A stretch of DNA of 64,000 nt from Hyalella azteca (lineage: Eukaryota > Arthropoda > Malacostraca > Amphipoda > Hyalellidae), in contig NW_025947706.1 of NCBI RefSeq assembly GCF_000764305.2, positions 62,001 to 126,000 of the forward strand, read 5' to 3'. Position numbers and translations under genes: made by a program. Below, piece after piece: positions 10,298 through 22,230 of this stretch. The notes under the pieces are model-generated. The model was given only the letters and a program-made list of their open reading frames with translations, was not told the origin of the DNA and ran no database searches. Within the stretch, counting starts at the first letter, position 1. Every line of letters starts with the position of its first letter.

Positions 10298-12083
10298 TTG
10301 TATCAATGTTGCTCTTTGCTCCGCAGGAAACAACAAAATCTCCTAAAGGATCTAAACGCATCGGCTTCGGGTGAAAATGTCGCCAACAATATCACTCCAA
10401 CTGTGGATCTTACTAGCGATGAAGACGATCTGAGTGATTTAGTGATCGAAATTTCGGAGGAAGCGAGCGTACAGGATGCTAACCCACATAATAACAGTGA
10501 AGAGTTGAGCATGCTGAATGCCGGATCAGATCGAAGCAGTGTTGTGTCTAATACAAACAGTGACATTCTACAAGTGTTTCAAAATGCATTAAAACCATTA
10601 AGTGGTAGGAGGCTCTTCGATGTCAAAAATCTTTTTAGTGATGTGCGTAAAATGGCGTTGCATAATACAAACATGTGTTCATTTTACAATTTCATTTTTG
10701 TAAGAGAGGTCCGACGAGGGCTTTACGCTACTTTTGAATTCCGATGTAGCATGTGCAATTTAAAAATGTGTGTCCGTACTGAAGAAGAAAGTCCTGAGGA
10801 AGGAGTGCATTCATCAAATTATTCAGCAGTGTCAGGTGCTCTAGCTATAGGCATCGGAAGGTCGCAAGCTTCAGAATTTTTGGGATCACTCAGCGTTCCT
10901 TTCGTCACTCAAAACACATATCATAAATACGAGCAACGTGTTAGTGACAAATGGATCGAAACATCTTTGGAAAGCATGCAAGTCGCCGCTCAAGAAGAAA
11001 AAGATTTGGCCATCCGAGAAAATAGAGTAGATGCAAATGGTATCCCCAAGATATTAGTTACTGCAGATAGTGCCTGGTCTAAGCGGTCGTATGGTCATAA
11101 TTACTCAGCTCTCTCTGGAGTTGCAGCAATAGTTGGCTATCGCACAGGTAAAATTCTATTCGTGGGCGTACGCAATCGATTTTGCGCAGTCTGCGCGTAT
11201 GCTAAGCGTAAAAAAAAACTCCGAAAGACCATGCCTGCAGTCTAAATTGGCATGACAGTCCGTCATCAATGGAAGCCGACATCCTTGCGGAAGGATTTTC
11301 TACGAGTCTAGAAACCCATGGCTTGAAATACAGTTACTTTGTTGGAGACGGGGATAGTAGCGTGTACCCGAAACTGCTCAAAATCATGCCTCACGCTCCT
11401 GAAGAGGTTAAAAAAATTGAGTGCCGAGATCACATCTTTAGGAATTGCAAGAAACATTTGAGAGATGATGTCTTCAAAGCTAAAGGGGAAGCGAGACTTG
11501 GTTCTGTGGAACAAAGGAAACTGGTAGAGTTTCGTGCTCAGCGCTTGATAAATGTCATACATGGCGCTATAAGACACCATAAAGAATTGAGTGTTTCAGA
11601 AAAGGAGAAAATCGAGGGGTTGCAAAAAGACATTTTGAACAGCGCCCGGCATGTCTTTGGTGATCATAAAATGTGCCCAAACAACCGGAAATTATTTTTG
11701 TAAAAATCCAGATGATCAAAATCACTTGTCAGATCTTGAAAAAAACAGGAGTTTTTCAAGCCATAATGAAGATTCTAAACAGAGTGAAGTACCAAGCAGA
11801 CAGTCTTATTCATGACGTTAGTAGCAACAGAGTAGAAAATTTATTCAGTCAAGTTGCAAAGTTTATGGGAGGAAAAAGAATAAACTTTAGTTTAAAAGAC
11901 GGCTTCAGAAGCAGATGCAATGGTGCTGTAATAGCACATAACACCGGACGCTTGCATTCATTAATCCACGAAAAACTTCCTCGGAAATCCCCTAACAAGG
12001 TCATGATGAAAATTGAAGCTCATTTGGCTCAAAAGAAGGCCAATGCCAAAAACGGCTATTCAACGGAAGTGCTGTCAAATTGA
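10298..12083 (+). pseudogene. Mutator-like transposase, frameshifted
   Basis: Three overlapping frames (10298-11245, 11269-11703, 11673-12083) form one protein. It has an acidic N-terminus, the conserved block around TADSAWSKRSYGHNYSALSG, YRTGKILFVGVRN, then SSMEADILAEGF, GDGDSSVYPKL, ECRDHIFRN and the late motifs SNRVENLFSQVAKFMGGKR. This order is typical of the Mutator-like transposase domain common in arthropod repeats. The first shift falls in a run of nine A residues (11210-11218), which could be a sequencing error; the second near 11690 is followed by further drift. A good 3' splice site ends at 10326, so the true start may lie in an upstream exon. Confidence 0.85.
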
Positions 12084-12239
12084 AAAGGAGACAAGGTCGA
12101 GCTTTCGGTTATACGAGCAACGCTTTCGCTACCGTGTCAGATGAAGCAAAAAGTAACTTTATTCAAACTTTGTCCCTGGATGAACATTAAATTTAGACCC
12201 TTGAGTGTTCAACAATTCAACAAAGTAATTGTTCATCAT

Positions 12240-12736
12240 GGCATAATGAACGTAGAAAAAGATTAACCGCTTCGAATTTCGGAACTGTATGCAAATTGAG
12301 AAAAACAAGCAAGCAGTTGGTCGCCCACAGAATAATGAATGGCTTGAGTGACACGATTCATGCCGTAGCGTGGGGGCGGGAGCGGGAAACTTCAGCGTTA
12401 GAAGGCTTACAAAAAAAAAAATTATGCATATCAGTGAAAAGATGCGGTTTTTTCGTAGACAAAGATTTGCTTTATTTAGGTGCATCCCCAGACGGTCTTG
12501 TGGATCATGACCACGTTGTTGAAATCAAATGCCCAAGCTCTGCACGTTATTTCAAGACAATAAAAGATGCTGTAATTACTAAAAAATGCAATCATTTGAA
12601 AGTCGTTGACGATCAAATAATACTGAACAGAAGGCATTCCTACTTCTTCCAAGTTCAAGGTCAGATGAAAGTTACCGGACGAAGTAAATGTTATTTCGTG
12701 ACCTGGATACCAGAAGATATACACAATTGTTGTTGA
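12240..12736 (+). pseudogene. YqaJ-like PD-(D/E)XK nuclease domain
   Basis: Downstream of the transposase, one frame reads RLTASNFGTVCK, then AVAWGRERETSAL, LGASPDGLVDHDHVVEIKCP and YFFQVQGQM. GASPDGLV with EIKCP and a Q-rich motif is the signature of the YqaJ family (lambda-exonuclease-like, PD-(D/E)XK fold). The acidic D and the ExK are both visible. The frame is open from 12296 to 12736, with earlier homology from about 12240. It follows the transposase with a frameshift and probably belonged to the same polyprotein. The role in transposition is unknown; end processing is a guess. Confidence 0.85.
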
Positions 12737-13820
12737 TTTTGAACTGATGTTTTGGCTCAAGCGAATGGAAGTGCAGCTTAAAAATTTTTACTTAAACAAC
12801 ATGTTACCTTGCATTATCAACGATGATGTTGAATATTGAATAGATATTGAATATTCGTTGTACGGGTCATTGTGTATTCAGTCGAGTGAGCCTCGACCAC
12901 ATGAGAACAAAGAGCCTAACAATTTTCACCTTCCCCCCCCTACCCCTCTCAAAAACCCCTACTGCGGTTTCCCAGCTCCCTCTTCTGTCTCCATCTCCAA
13001 GGAGACGGACACTTCGCTCATGTTATGGAAGCGCCGGCGCTTATCGCTGTCTCTGTAAGTCAACTTTTAGTCTCTGTACAGTCTGAATTACTGTCTCTGT
13101 AGATTGATAAATCTTGATTAACAGTAAAAGTTAACATTTCGTCGCATTTCTGTAACCTTCCCTCGACGTACCTATATAAAGAGAAAATAATTAATAGTCT
13201 AGTGACAATATGTTATTCGTTCAGAAATTTGTACTCTATGAATTAAATATCGAAATTATTTAGGTATTGAATGTGATGTATTTATATGATGAAGATGAGC
13301 ATGTAACTGCGCGAAAACAGCCTATTTGGCTTGAAGCAGATTGATAATAATTGATCGATATAAGCAGATTGATAATAGAAGTACTTATATACGATCTAGC
13401 TACAATTAGACTTTCGTGAAAAAATTTATACTATGTAAATTAAATATCATCGACATAATTTCGGCATCGAATATGATGCATTTATATATTTATATACTGG
13501 GGATGAAAATATAACAGTTCGAAAACAGTCTATTTGGCCTGAAGCAGTGGTTCACATTACCAAATGGGGTACCCGCACATCGGAGGGGGGGGTGGAAAAG
13601 AGGGGAGGGGTGTGAGGGATCAGCTCAGCGGCCCAAGCACCCTTTGCTTCGTGACGCGTCTGCCCAAGTCTATCAGTGTAGAGCAGCCAGACGCATGCTT
13701 GCGCTCGCATGACATTCCTTTGACACCACACAGCCAGACGTAAGATACTAGTAGTCACGGCAGCGTCCGCGATCACCCTCGCTTCGGAGTTCGGGCAGGT
13801 CTGCATACCCCCCTTAAGAG

Positions 13821-15069
13821 TCATGTGGAGCGGTCGCTGAACGCAGCATCAAAAACAAAGGGCCTCACAGGGTAAAATTTCTGGTCCGGGCTGCCTTCTA
13901 ACGTCGGCATCCTACGTCTGGCTGCAGACTTCCCCTCCACTCCCAACACACGTCGCGCACACTGTCCCCACTTATTCTTGAGCTGAGCTTAATCTATATT
14001 TTGTTAGCATTAATGTGTGAATATAATAAAAATTGACATTTTTAATTTTTTAGCGACTTACTACGAATTTTTCTACGCAATTTTACTCTATTATGAAATT
14101 GGTTGTTTGCTTACTGACAAGCCTTATTGACAATACGTGTTCATAATGCAATGCTGTGTCGTGATAGCACAACCAAGTTAATTTAGGCTGATTCACAAAA
14201 GCACGTGTAAAGTTCGCTCGAGCATAAATACCACAATTTCATGTCAATAGAAATGCATGTAAGTCACGAAGCATTATCAGTAATGTGCAAAAATGTTTCA
14301 TGGCGATTATTATTAAAAATTAAAGCTATGATTGCTTTCATTATTCAATTTTAGACACACAAAGCAATTTGGTGTGAATATTGTCGCCTTTCAAATTCAT
14401 GTAAAAATTAGTAGGCAGTTCACGCATATTCAGTAGAAGGAATGCAGCCATGAATCAGGCAACTTTTTCCCTCAAACAGAGGGGGTGGAAGGAACGGGTA
14501 AGTAAAACGTGAACGAGGCATCATCTGAGTGAAGGCAGAGCCACCATTCCGAAGTACGGTCGTTATAAAATCAATGGTTCGACCTATCATTAGACATCTT
14601 AATCCATGTTGAGACAACAGCTATAAAGACAGAGCCACTGAGAAAGAGACAAACTTGACAATATTTACATAATATTGACTATACATGTAAAGACGTATTG
14701 CTAATTTTGGCCTTTTAAAAGTCACCCCAGTACCAGAGAAGCACTTTGAATGCTGAGTGGACTGCAAAGTGTGTATGGGGGGGGGGGGGAGGGGAAGAGG
14801 GATGTTTATCGCGGACCCATTGAAGATTTATTAACATGGGACAGATAAGCTGCCCTCCACCGAAGTACGACAACGGAGGGTCAAATCTTGATTAAATCTA
14901 AGGAAAATTCACTGACCTGTAGTTAAAAACTAATAAAACTACCACTAGAAGAATGATTCAGAAATGCTTGGTATAGCGATCAATGAAGAATAATGAGTTA
15001 AATCAACTGGTATCGCGAAAATGTTGATAAAGTCGCGCGTTATACGATCCCCATAATTCAAAATTTTCG
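13821..15069. other. no gene recognised
   Basis: Unique AT-rich sequence. It includes a poly-G run near 14776-14790. No supported coding region. Confidence 0.4.
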
Positions 15070-15195
15070 TTTGCGATAACAGTGGTAATACAAATTTTAC
15101 ATAATTTATCTTAATGTCTGCAAATTGAAAATAATTAGCCAGGATAGTATTCTAAATTTCAGACTTGTATCTTATTTAAGAGGGGAGTTATCTGA
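15070..15195 (-). repeat. inverted partner of 7872-8000 repeat
   Basis: The complement reads TAACTCCCCTCTTAAATAAG, then CAAGTCTGAAATTT and AGACATTAAGATAAATTATG, matching 7872 onward. It is likely an end fragment of the same repeat family in opposite orientation. Confidence 0.7.
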
Positions 15196-16590
15196 TAATT
15201 ATGCGAAGACCGGACAACTGGATTGTTATCTTACTTCAAGTCTCAAATTATCATCCGTATTGGCGGTCGCGTAGCCTACAGTATAGAGCAACCTAATTCA
15301 AACTTTCATAGAAAAAAACGGCGAAGTTGCAAGATGCGCTATTGCTAGCAAACCGAATCTAAGGTAAGAGTATAGCGGGTATATCGGTACCGCTATAAGC
15401 CAAGGGAAGTGCGAACAGGGAAATTTACGAGTAATCAACCAGGCGGATGTTATGAACAATGTATTCGTGAGTAAAGTAAAGCTTGCACCTGTTGAATAAA
15501 CGAACTCTTATAAGGCAAATTGCACAACATGTTTTACACGATTAAATGAAGAATATTATACAACGAAATATTACAAATAACGAGCTATTTAAGGTCTTAC
15601 CCCAAACGTTGGGGGACAAGGCTGAAGTGAAATGAATAGTAACTGAACTTAAGTAGAAAGGAAATGTCAATCTATAAGAAGTTCGGATGATTGTCTGGCT
15701 GCTAACTATTTGAGGAAAAATTAACAAGAAAATAAATAACGAATATCGTTGATCCCTATAATTAAGTGATCGCTTAGTTCGGTTTCAAGATCCATCATCC
15801 TTGTTGGCGATTGGTTGTTCAATCGGGAGCTAATTCCATGCAGAACTTAAATTGTGCCGAGAACCATCAAATCAGCCCTTCAGTGGCGTTGCAGTGTCTT
15901 TGCTGTTACTCATAGTCGTCTCAAAGTCACTGTCAACTAATGACTACAACTGTACATCCTCTCTGCTGTCTCTCGGTTGCGTTTCTTCATGGCGGCATTT
16001 ATAAGGCCTCGCTATTGACTAGTGGCTAATAGTATTAGTAACATATGCTCAACTTTTCCCGTTCTTTTCCATCCGCATTGCAAAAATATTGATACCAATA
16101 TTTTCATGATCAGACTAGTAAAATGAAATCACTGCTTTATGCATGAAAATTGGGAATAACTAGTTCTGAGTATTGAGCCTAAAATGTGATCAGTGTAATG
16201 AGATAACTGAAGGTAATATTATTGGAAAATAATCTAAAATTAAAATTCTATTATAGCCTATCAATATTTCAGTGATTGGACAAATGACAGTTATGTTATG
16301 AAAGTCAAGCAAGCCAGTCGTTACTGCTTTTAAATCAGTTTCTGCTTGCAATAGCCCTATTTGATGGTATTTTACCTTCTATAACAAAATCTTAATTGAA
16401 TATTTTTATTAATTTCTCCGTTCTCTGGTTTTGTTTTCTAATTTAAATTGTATCACGGCCACAAAATAGAATTTTGTGATTTTGATGGGAAAAAATCAGT
16501 GTTTCTTCTTCGTCTCTACCAATTTATGATGCGAAAACATGGAATCTATTTGACAATTTTGCAATCAAGCGTCAACAAGCTTTGAGAATC
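15196..16590. other. no gene recognised
   Basis: AT-rich sequence without recognisable coding, RNA or tandem repeats. Confidence 0.4.
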
Positions 16591-16599
16591 ATCTTCAGC

Positions 16600-18200
16600 A
16601 ATGTAGTTTAAATCGTAATTTACTCAACTTTCAATTTATGTGTGGGTCCTCTGAGTGCTGTAAAGTGTTTACAAAACTTGTGAACCTTAAGTCACACATG
16701 TACGGATGTCACAATTTCAGTGGGAAACAACCACATGCTAAAATCACTCGGTATTCCTGTGGAATTGTTGACTGCTACAACAGAAATGATTATTTCCAAA
16801 GCATAATGTAACACGTACGCATGCACTTAAAAAAATTAGAAACTGTCGAATGTCTTTTTGGGAAATAATGTCTTTCATAATGTAAAAATTAGAAACTGTC
16901 GAATGTCTTTTTAGATAATTAAAAAAAATATACTAGTTTTAATTCACACATCATTCGTCGTCAGCCAAGCCAGAAAAGGCTACATGCCCTACACCACTTG
17001 ACCGATTGGATTGCACTGATGGTAGCAACATGGCTGACTTTGGAGATGGAAATACCATTCCAAAAGAAATTCAAACACACCTGCAAGATTACAAAAGCAA
17101 ATTCATGCTGACTTTTGGCTGGCTCTTACATGAAGTTACAGGCAAAGCATCTCATTCCTGTGACTGTAATCCAAATGATAACCGAGAAAATTAAAGAGAT
17201 AATCGATATAGAGTGTGAAATGAGCAGCCAGAAGATGTTTGATTTGTTGCAGTCTCTCAATATTGCTGAAGATGATAAAAAAGTTATTTTAGGCGCAATT
17301 AATCAAAGTTTCCTATCAGTGGGTATTTCAGCGCCACTACGCTTAACTCGTACTAGAAATAAATTTTATCACTCTAGCTTCAAATATGTTCCTCCAATAG
17401 AAGTCAAATTAGGGTTTAATGAATTCCAAGTTGAAAATGTATGTACTATGTGCCCATAACTCAATCTCTGCAATTTTTCTGTACTGGAAAATTTTCACAT
17501 TTGAGAATCTTCATAGAACCCTCTAACAAATTTTTCTGACCTCAAAGATGGAGCATCTTACAAAGCAAGCAGATTTTTTAAATTAAACTCAAAGAGATTA
17601 CAAGTCATTCTTTAGCAAGATGCTTTTGAAATAGTAAACCCATTAGGTTCTGCCAGAACAAAGCATAAAATTCAGGCTGTGTACTATTCTTTAGCCAACA
17701 TGCCAGCTAGTTTGAGATCCTGTGTAGATCATATCGAATTGGCACTAATCATCAAAGAAAAAATGTGAAAATATATAGCTTTGAAACAATTCTCAAACAT
17801 TTTAATGAGGACGTAAAGCACTTGGAAAATGTTGACATACTTTTAAAAGGAGAAAATGTGAAAGGCAGTATTTAATGCATCAGTGAGGATAATCTGGGAT
17901 CCCATTTCATTGCTGGGTTTTTGGAGAGCTTCTCAGGCAGCCACTTTTGCAGGTATTGCTTGATCAGCAAGGAAGAGTTCAAAGCTGACCCTATATTCCT
18001 TGGGCCTTAACGAACTGTGGAGAATTATAAGCAGTGTGCAGAAAATTTTTCTGAACTACCCTCATTTGATATTAAATCTAATTCTGTATTTAATTCGCTG
18101 GCTCATTTTCATGTTAGCAATCCTGGTTTACCACCATGCCTAGGACCTGACCTGTTTGAAGATGTTGTGGCTTTTTACTTGATCCGTTTCCTTAAGTACT
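16600..18200 (+). pseudogene. DNA-transposon protein remnant (C2H2 N-terminus plus core)
   Basis: The remnant opens with two zinc-finger-like segments (CKVFTKLVNLKSHMYGCH; YSCGIVDCYN ending HVRMH). Then come HLQDYKSKFMLTFGWLL, KHLIPVTVIQMITEKIKEI, FKYVPPIEVKLGFN, SEDNLGSHFIAGFLESF, FCRYCLISKEEFKAD and LPPCLGPDLFEDVVAFYL. The order matches a widespread animal repeat protein with C2H2-type ends and a conserved core; I do not recall its formal superfamily name. Frameshifts (for example near 17145) and many stops mean it is dead. The fold-back element at 18203 truncates it. A 28-bp direct repeat lies at 16830-16857 and 16885-16912. Confidence 0.65.
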
Positions 18201-18202
18201 TC

Positions 18203-18615
18203 CCCAGCAGGCATTCACTGGTTGAATCGACGTTGAAACAACTATACCTATTACGGCGTTGAGATCGGAGTGAAAAGAGGTTTAGAATGAAAATTGAAGC
18301 AACGTCATTACGAAACGTCGTACTGACGTTGCATAATAATGTCAGTACGAGGTTTCCAGAATGGCGTTGCTTCAATTTTCATTCTAAACCTCATTTCAAC
18401 GCGATCGCAACGTCGTAATAGGTAGTAGTTTCAACGTCGATTCAGCCAGAGAATTCAACGTTGCAGCAACGTCGTAGCAGCAATATTGATTAAAAGTTGC
18501 AATGTAACGTCAGTACGACGTCTCGTGAATGACGTTGCTTCAATTTTCATTCTAAACCCTTTGAAACGCGATCTCAATATAGTAATAGGTAGTTGTTTCA
18601 ACGTCGATTCAACCA
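18203..18615. mobile_element. fold-back element with CCCAGC end
   Basis: The left end, CCCAGCAGGCATTCACTGG, equals that of the satellite transposon at 3996. Its first unit (to about 18330) is followed by inverted copies of the same unit (18345-18615), so the whole can fold into a long hairpin. The right end stops after CGATTCAACCAG, without the final GAATGCCTGCTGGG. It is inserted in the transposase remnant directly after LKYF. Confidence 0.8.
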
Positions 18616-19174
18616 GCGGTTTCTTGAATCAATCACACGTGAAAGTAAACTCTAAGCATTAATTATTTCGCTACCATCGCAACTTCTCCTTACTACTTGG
18701 CAAAATAACACAAAAATACAGAGAAGAATTTTAATTATTTAGAGGGTCGCCTCCCGTCTCCATGGCGTACAGGGAGACACCATACCTGAGACACCTATAG
18801 CTGGATATACCCCTTGCTTGACCTCGCCACCAAAGAGTTAGGGGCATACCCAAGACACCTGGATACGTCATCGTTGAGCTTGAACTCGCCCCCCGCCACC
18901 AAGACGTTCAGGAGCATACCTGAGACACGGAAAACCCAACGTTCAGCTTCGTTCCCTGTTTTGGTAATATTGAGTGTTATTTTTATAGCAGAGATCGTAG
19001 TTTAGGCAAATACAGAAATTTAGATAGAGGAACGATATTTATGTTTGCTGAATAAATTTGTATTTGCTGTTCCTCAAAATTGAATAGTTACAATTCTTGC
19101 TTATATTCGCTATTTCTTCCCAGAGGTGCATTCCATTTTAATCAAGTCAAATGATAGCCAACTGCTGCATGGTA
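18616..19174. repeat. degenerate ~65-bp tandem repeat; otherwise empty
   Basis: Within 18775-18935 the motif CATACCTGAGACACC recurs at about 18782, 18845 and 18913 with CTCGCCACCAA-like sequence between. This is about two and a half diverged units. No gene is seen in the rest. Confidence 0.5.
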
Positions 19175-19514
19175 CATCCCAAATAAAAATTGAGAGTGGA
19201 GCACCTATGTTTTTATGGTGGCTATCGGCGGACGCCATAGGTGGAGCTTATATGATTTATACAGTGAATTAAGGGTGGCGTGCACCACCTATCCCACACC
19301 TATAACCTGCCAATGGCCACCACACCCGTAAAGCTCTTCGTACATCAATAACTACCCATTGGCACCGGTGGCGCACCAATGAGCCACCAGTGGCCACCTT
19401 TAAAATGAATTCAATAAAAAATTTTCCTTTAGTTTCAAATCCGATGCTTCTGCATTTACTGATATTGCTTCACCCAATCGCCATTCTAAGTGCTACGTAT
19501 GCAAATCTCAAGTT

Positions 19515-19620
19515 CACAAGGAATTTAAAAGCAAAGAAAACGCCAAGAAAATTCACCATATCGATATTGAAAACGTTTCGGAGTCCAGCTCCATCATCAG
19601 TTCGACTAAACTAAAAATGG
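19515..19620 (-). mobile_element. Penelope-like element terminal fragment with hammerhead-like core
   Basis: The complement aligns with 29215-29310 of the Penelope-like element over about 100 bp. It has the ribozyme-like core, then ATATGGTGAATTTTC and GTTTTCTTTGCTTTTAA. It is nested in the TIR element. Confidence 0.8.
19568..19604 (-). ncRNA. hammerhead-ribozyme-like motif
   Basis: On the minus strand: GAA, CTGATGA, then T, GGAG, CTGGA, CTCC, GAAA, CGTT, TTC. CTGATGA and GAAA are the catalytic core boxes. GGAG/CTCC forms stem II. GAA/TTC can start stem I. ACGT after GAA would form a loopless two-pair stem III, possible only in a dimer. Self-cleavage is inferred, not shown. Confidence 0.6.
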
Positions 19621-21376
19621 ATAAAATCACTTTAAAAGTCAAAATTCAAAGACAGACATAAAACCTAAACAAGACCTAACATTATATCGAAATAAACAGG
19701 ACTAAGAGGAAATTTCAAGAAACTTTGAATATTATTGTTCATCAAGTCTGCGAATTTTACACTTTTTTTCGAGATATAAACGGGTTGTAATTTTTATTGT
19801 CAATTGAATGGTATATTCGGCATTCCTTGATCAGCTTCCTTGTTATATGTAGATATTTTCCACCAAAAAATATATATGATCGAGTCTGCTGATACGCGGA
19901 GGGAAAATCCCGCATACTAGCTGCTCAAATGGAGACGTTGTGCAATGTTTGAGGGGAAAGAGACGTCGTAAATTACTCCAACTGTCAGTTCACAACGGGG
20001 GGCATGGTAAAGGCGAAGTCAATGAGGGGCGAAGAATAATACGTGGCCAGTGGTCGGCCTATCCAATTAGTTATAGCCCACCGTTGGCCATTCCTCGGCC
20101 ACCTGAAAGCGACCAGTTCCCGCGAAGAAGGGTCTGGCTAGGATATCATATTACAAAGAGTACAAGCTCGAGGGTAGCGACTGGCCGAGCTTTGGGCAGA
20201 TCAAGGATTTTACACGATGGTCGCGAAAACCTCGCTCTCAGACTTCGCTGCATTCTGACTACAAGCCTTAATCTTTAGTCTACAGAATTTTAGTCTTTAA
20301 TCTAAAATCAAAAGAATTACCTGACTGTATATTAAATTTCACAATAGAAGTCAGGATGGATAACCGAATTTTTACTCGTATCCTCTGCGTGAAAAGGATA
20401 CTTTTGTGACAATCAAATTACCCGGAAAGCACGTTTCAAGCAGGACTAGGTAAAGATTAGTAGGAAGCCCAACGTCGACGCGCGTCAAGCAACCGGTATG
20501 AACGTGTGCTTACTCACACGTCGCTCTCTCGCTCTCTGCCCATGATGCCGAGCCGCTGTGCTTCTTTAAAAGGAAGAGGAGCCGCTGTTGACTACGTCAA
20601 CGTGCCTTTTGAGTTTAGATAAATGGGGCAACTTGAGAATATTGTAAATATAATGGAACACACTTAATCGACCCATACAATTTATACTTAATAATAGACT
20701 AAGTAGTCTCAATTGATCGCAATATATCCAACACAGCCAGTTGGTGCATACACGCAAAATTCTTAATAAATTTACGCAACATTTCAGGTGAACATGAAAA
20801 ATTGGATTCGCCGTCATGTATGGAAAAACTGTATTTATTGCAATCAAATTTTTTCATTGTTCCTCGGACAATTAATTATATCAGGAACAGTCTGATACAT
20901 GCCCAGTGGCTCCACTTTGGCTCAATAATTTTGTGAACACCTTGCTTCTCTGTCAGCTTTATTGGTGCCAACCTAATTCACGCAAAATTTTCTTAACATA
21001 ACTAATTCTTAAAAGCCAAGCACACAAAACGAAGTCATGGTTTCGTCTTGATCTCGAATGACCCGCAATCCAATAACACCTTTCTACGTTGGATAAATTA
21101 CTGTGGCAAATACCTTCGTGCATTGTGTAGGCAAACGGTTTTCAGTGGCTTAAAAGAGATTTGCCTGCAATGTGCCATCGATTATTCAGACCTTACAAAT
21201 CAGCGATGATTCATAGATGACTGCCACCTTTACTCGCCACCCTCTCGATTTATTGATGTTTTATTGTCGATTTTTGGCTAATCTGGCCACTCACCGTTAC
21301 GCCACCTATAAACTACTATCGCCACCTATAATTATCGGTGCACCACCCTTAATTTTTATTTGGGATGCTTCTCACT

Positions 21377-21513
21377 GAGCAATGCTGCTGCATTGCCTCT
21401 GTTGGGCCACCTGACGAAGCGCCCCTCGATCCAAGCAGTTGTTGTGGTCCCTTCTGTTTTTTGGTCCCCTCTAACCAAACAGCTCGTGACCACACGTTGG
21501 GCATCCTCTCCTG
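21377..21513 (-). other. possible isolated coding exon, unrecognised
   Basis: On the minus strand a good 3' splice site (ATTCAATTTCAG) precedes an open stretch containing EDAQRVVTSCLVRG and TTAWIEGRFVRWPNRG. A GTGAGA donor-like sequence lies at the end, next to the TIR element's right end. The composition looks coding, with a tryptophan-rich WIEGRFVRWP. No partner exon was found. It may come from a host gene or an unrecognised repeat. Confidence 0.35.
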
Positions 21514-21919
21514 AAATTGAATGCAAATTGTAGAGCACTAACTGTAGATTTATAATGTTATTAGGCTGGCTTGAAATTTCCCGAATTGTTAGTTAAAAGT
21601 AGATTGCATTTGTTTTTTTAAAGACAAAACTACTCAATTCACCATTCAGCTAATTGTGTCTCTCAGTTGCGTGGAGAAGAAGCAAAAGAAGTTGGCCAGC
21701 ACCAAATGGTAGGCAGATTACTTTGCGTTCAATATCTTCAATACTTATTCAACAATTTGTTCCAAACCGAGAGATAGATTCTTCACTCATAAATCCAATG
21801 TTCAGGATCATGGAGTCACAAGGACGGGCGAAGAAGTTTTGGACCCGTTTTTGGCTAATAACTGTACACAAGAAAGAACCAGCATTTTTCTAATTGACGA
21901 ATGCAAATTAATGATTTTT

Positions 21920-22230
21920 CTAGAAAAATACACCATCTTTCCTTGATGCTGACACAAACATGCGTGTATTTAGTGAAGTTCTTGGTTTACAGCAATGTAT
22001 TTCATTTAGCCGCTTGGCAATTTGTGAAACAGGATTTTTATCATTCTTCACAAGCTTTTTCATTTTCTTTAAATAATTTTCAAACGTAAATGCACTCAAT
22101 CTTTTCAAACTCACTTCATAGTTTGATGCATCAACTGCTAAGTGGATCAATGAAAGAATATTGTTTTTGACAAAAGTTTCATCACAGATTCTGACTCCCT
22201 GCTAGCTGACAGCGGTGAACCATATTGAAT
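21920..22230 (-). pseudogene. DNA-transposon protein remnant, C-terminal part
   Basis: The minus strand reads NILSLIHLAVDASNYEVSL, then LSAFTFENYLKKMKKLVKN and NPVSQIAKRLNEIHC. This is the typical C-terminal block of the repeat protein whose N-terminal and core parts lie at 16600-18200 (family form: HSLIHL, FSAFPFENYL, KKLVR, PLxQIxRRL). It is opposite in orientation, so it is a separate copy. No upstream core is readable nearby. Confidence 0.6.

Larger units (their letters stand above)
9405..13813 (+). mobile_element. Kolobok-like DNA transposon, near full-length copy 2
   Basis: Flanked by TTAA at 9401-9404 and 13814-13817, 4.4 kb long. Ends are short imperfect inverted repeats: GGTGGTGCTTGAGA at the left and, complemented, GGGGGTATGCAGA at the right. 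It encodes a Mutator-like transposase domain followed by a YqaJ-type nuclease domain, split by frameshifts. It is the parent-like version of the deleted copy at 3171-7800, 1.6 kb away in the same orientation. The Kolobok assignment rests on TTAA plus transposase type and is an inference. piggyBac also uses TTAA but has a different transposase. Confidence 0.82.
19175..21367. mobile_element. 2.2 kb TIR element (CATCCCAAATAAAAATT)
   Basis: 31-bp inverted ends: CATCCCAAATAAAAATTGAG at 19175, and CATCCCAAATAAAAATTAAG complementary at the right, both continuing to GTGG, one base, GCACC. Both subterminal regions are rich in GCCACC-type repeats (ACCACCTATC, GCCACCTATA). No transposase is visible. The interior holds a Penelope-like end fragment and the GC-rich block at 20040-20240. 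No clear target duplication was found, so the exact boundary may be a base or two off. Confidence 0.75.

Noticed and set aside
10107..10326. Short first exon ATGGAG|GTAAGA joined to the acceptor at 10326 for the transposase
   Set aside because: The join is out of frame with the transposase, and the donor is not conserved in copy 1.
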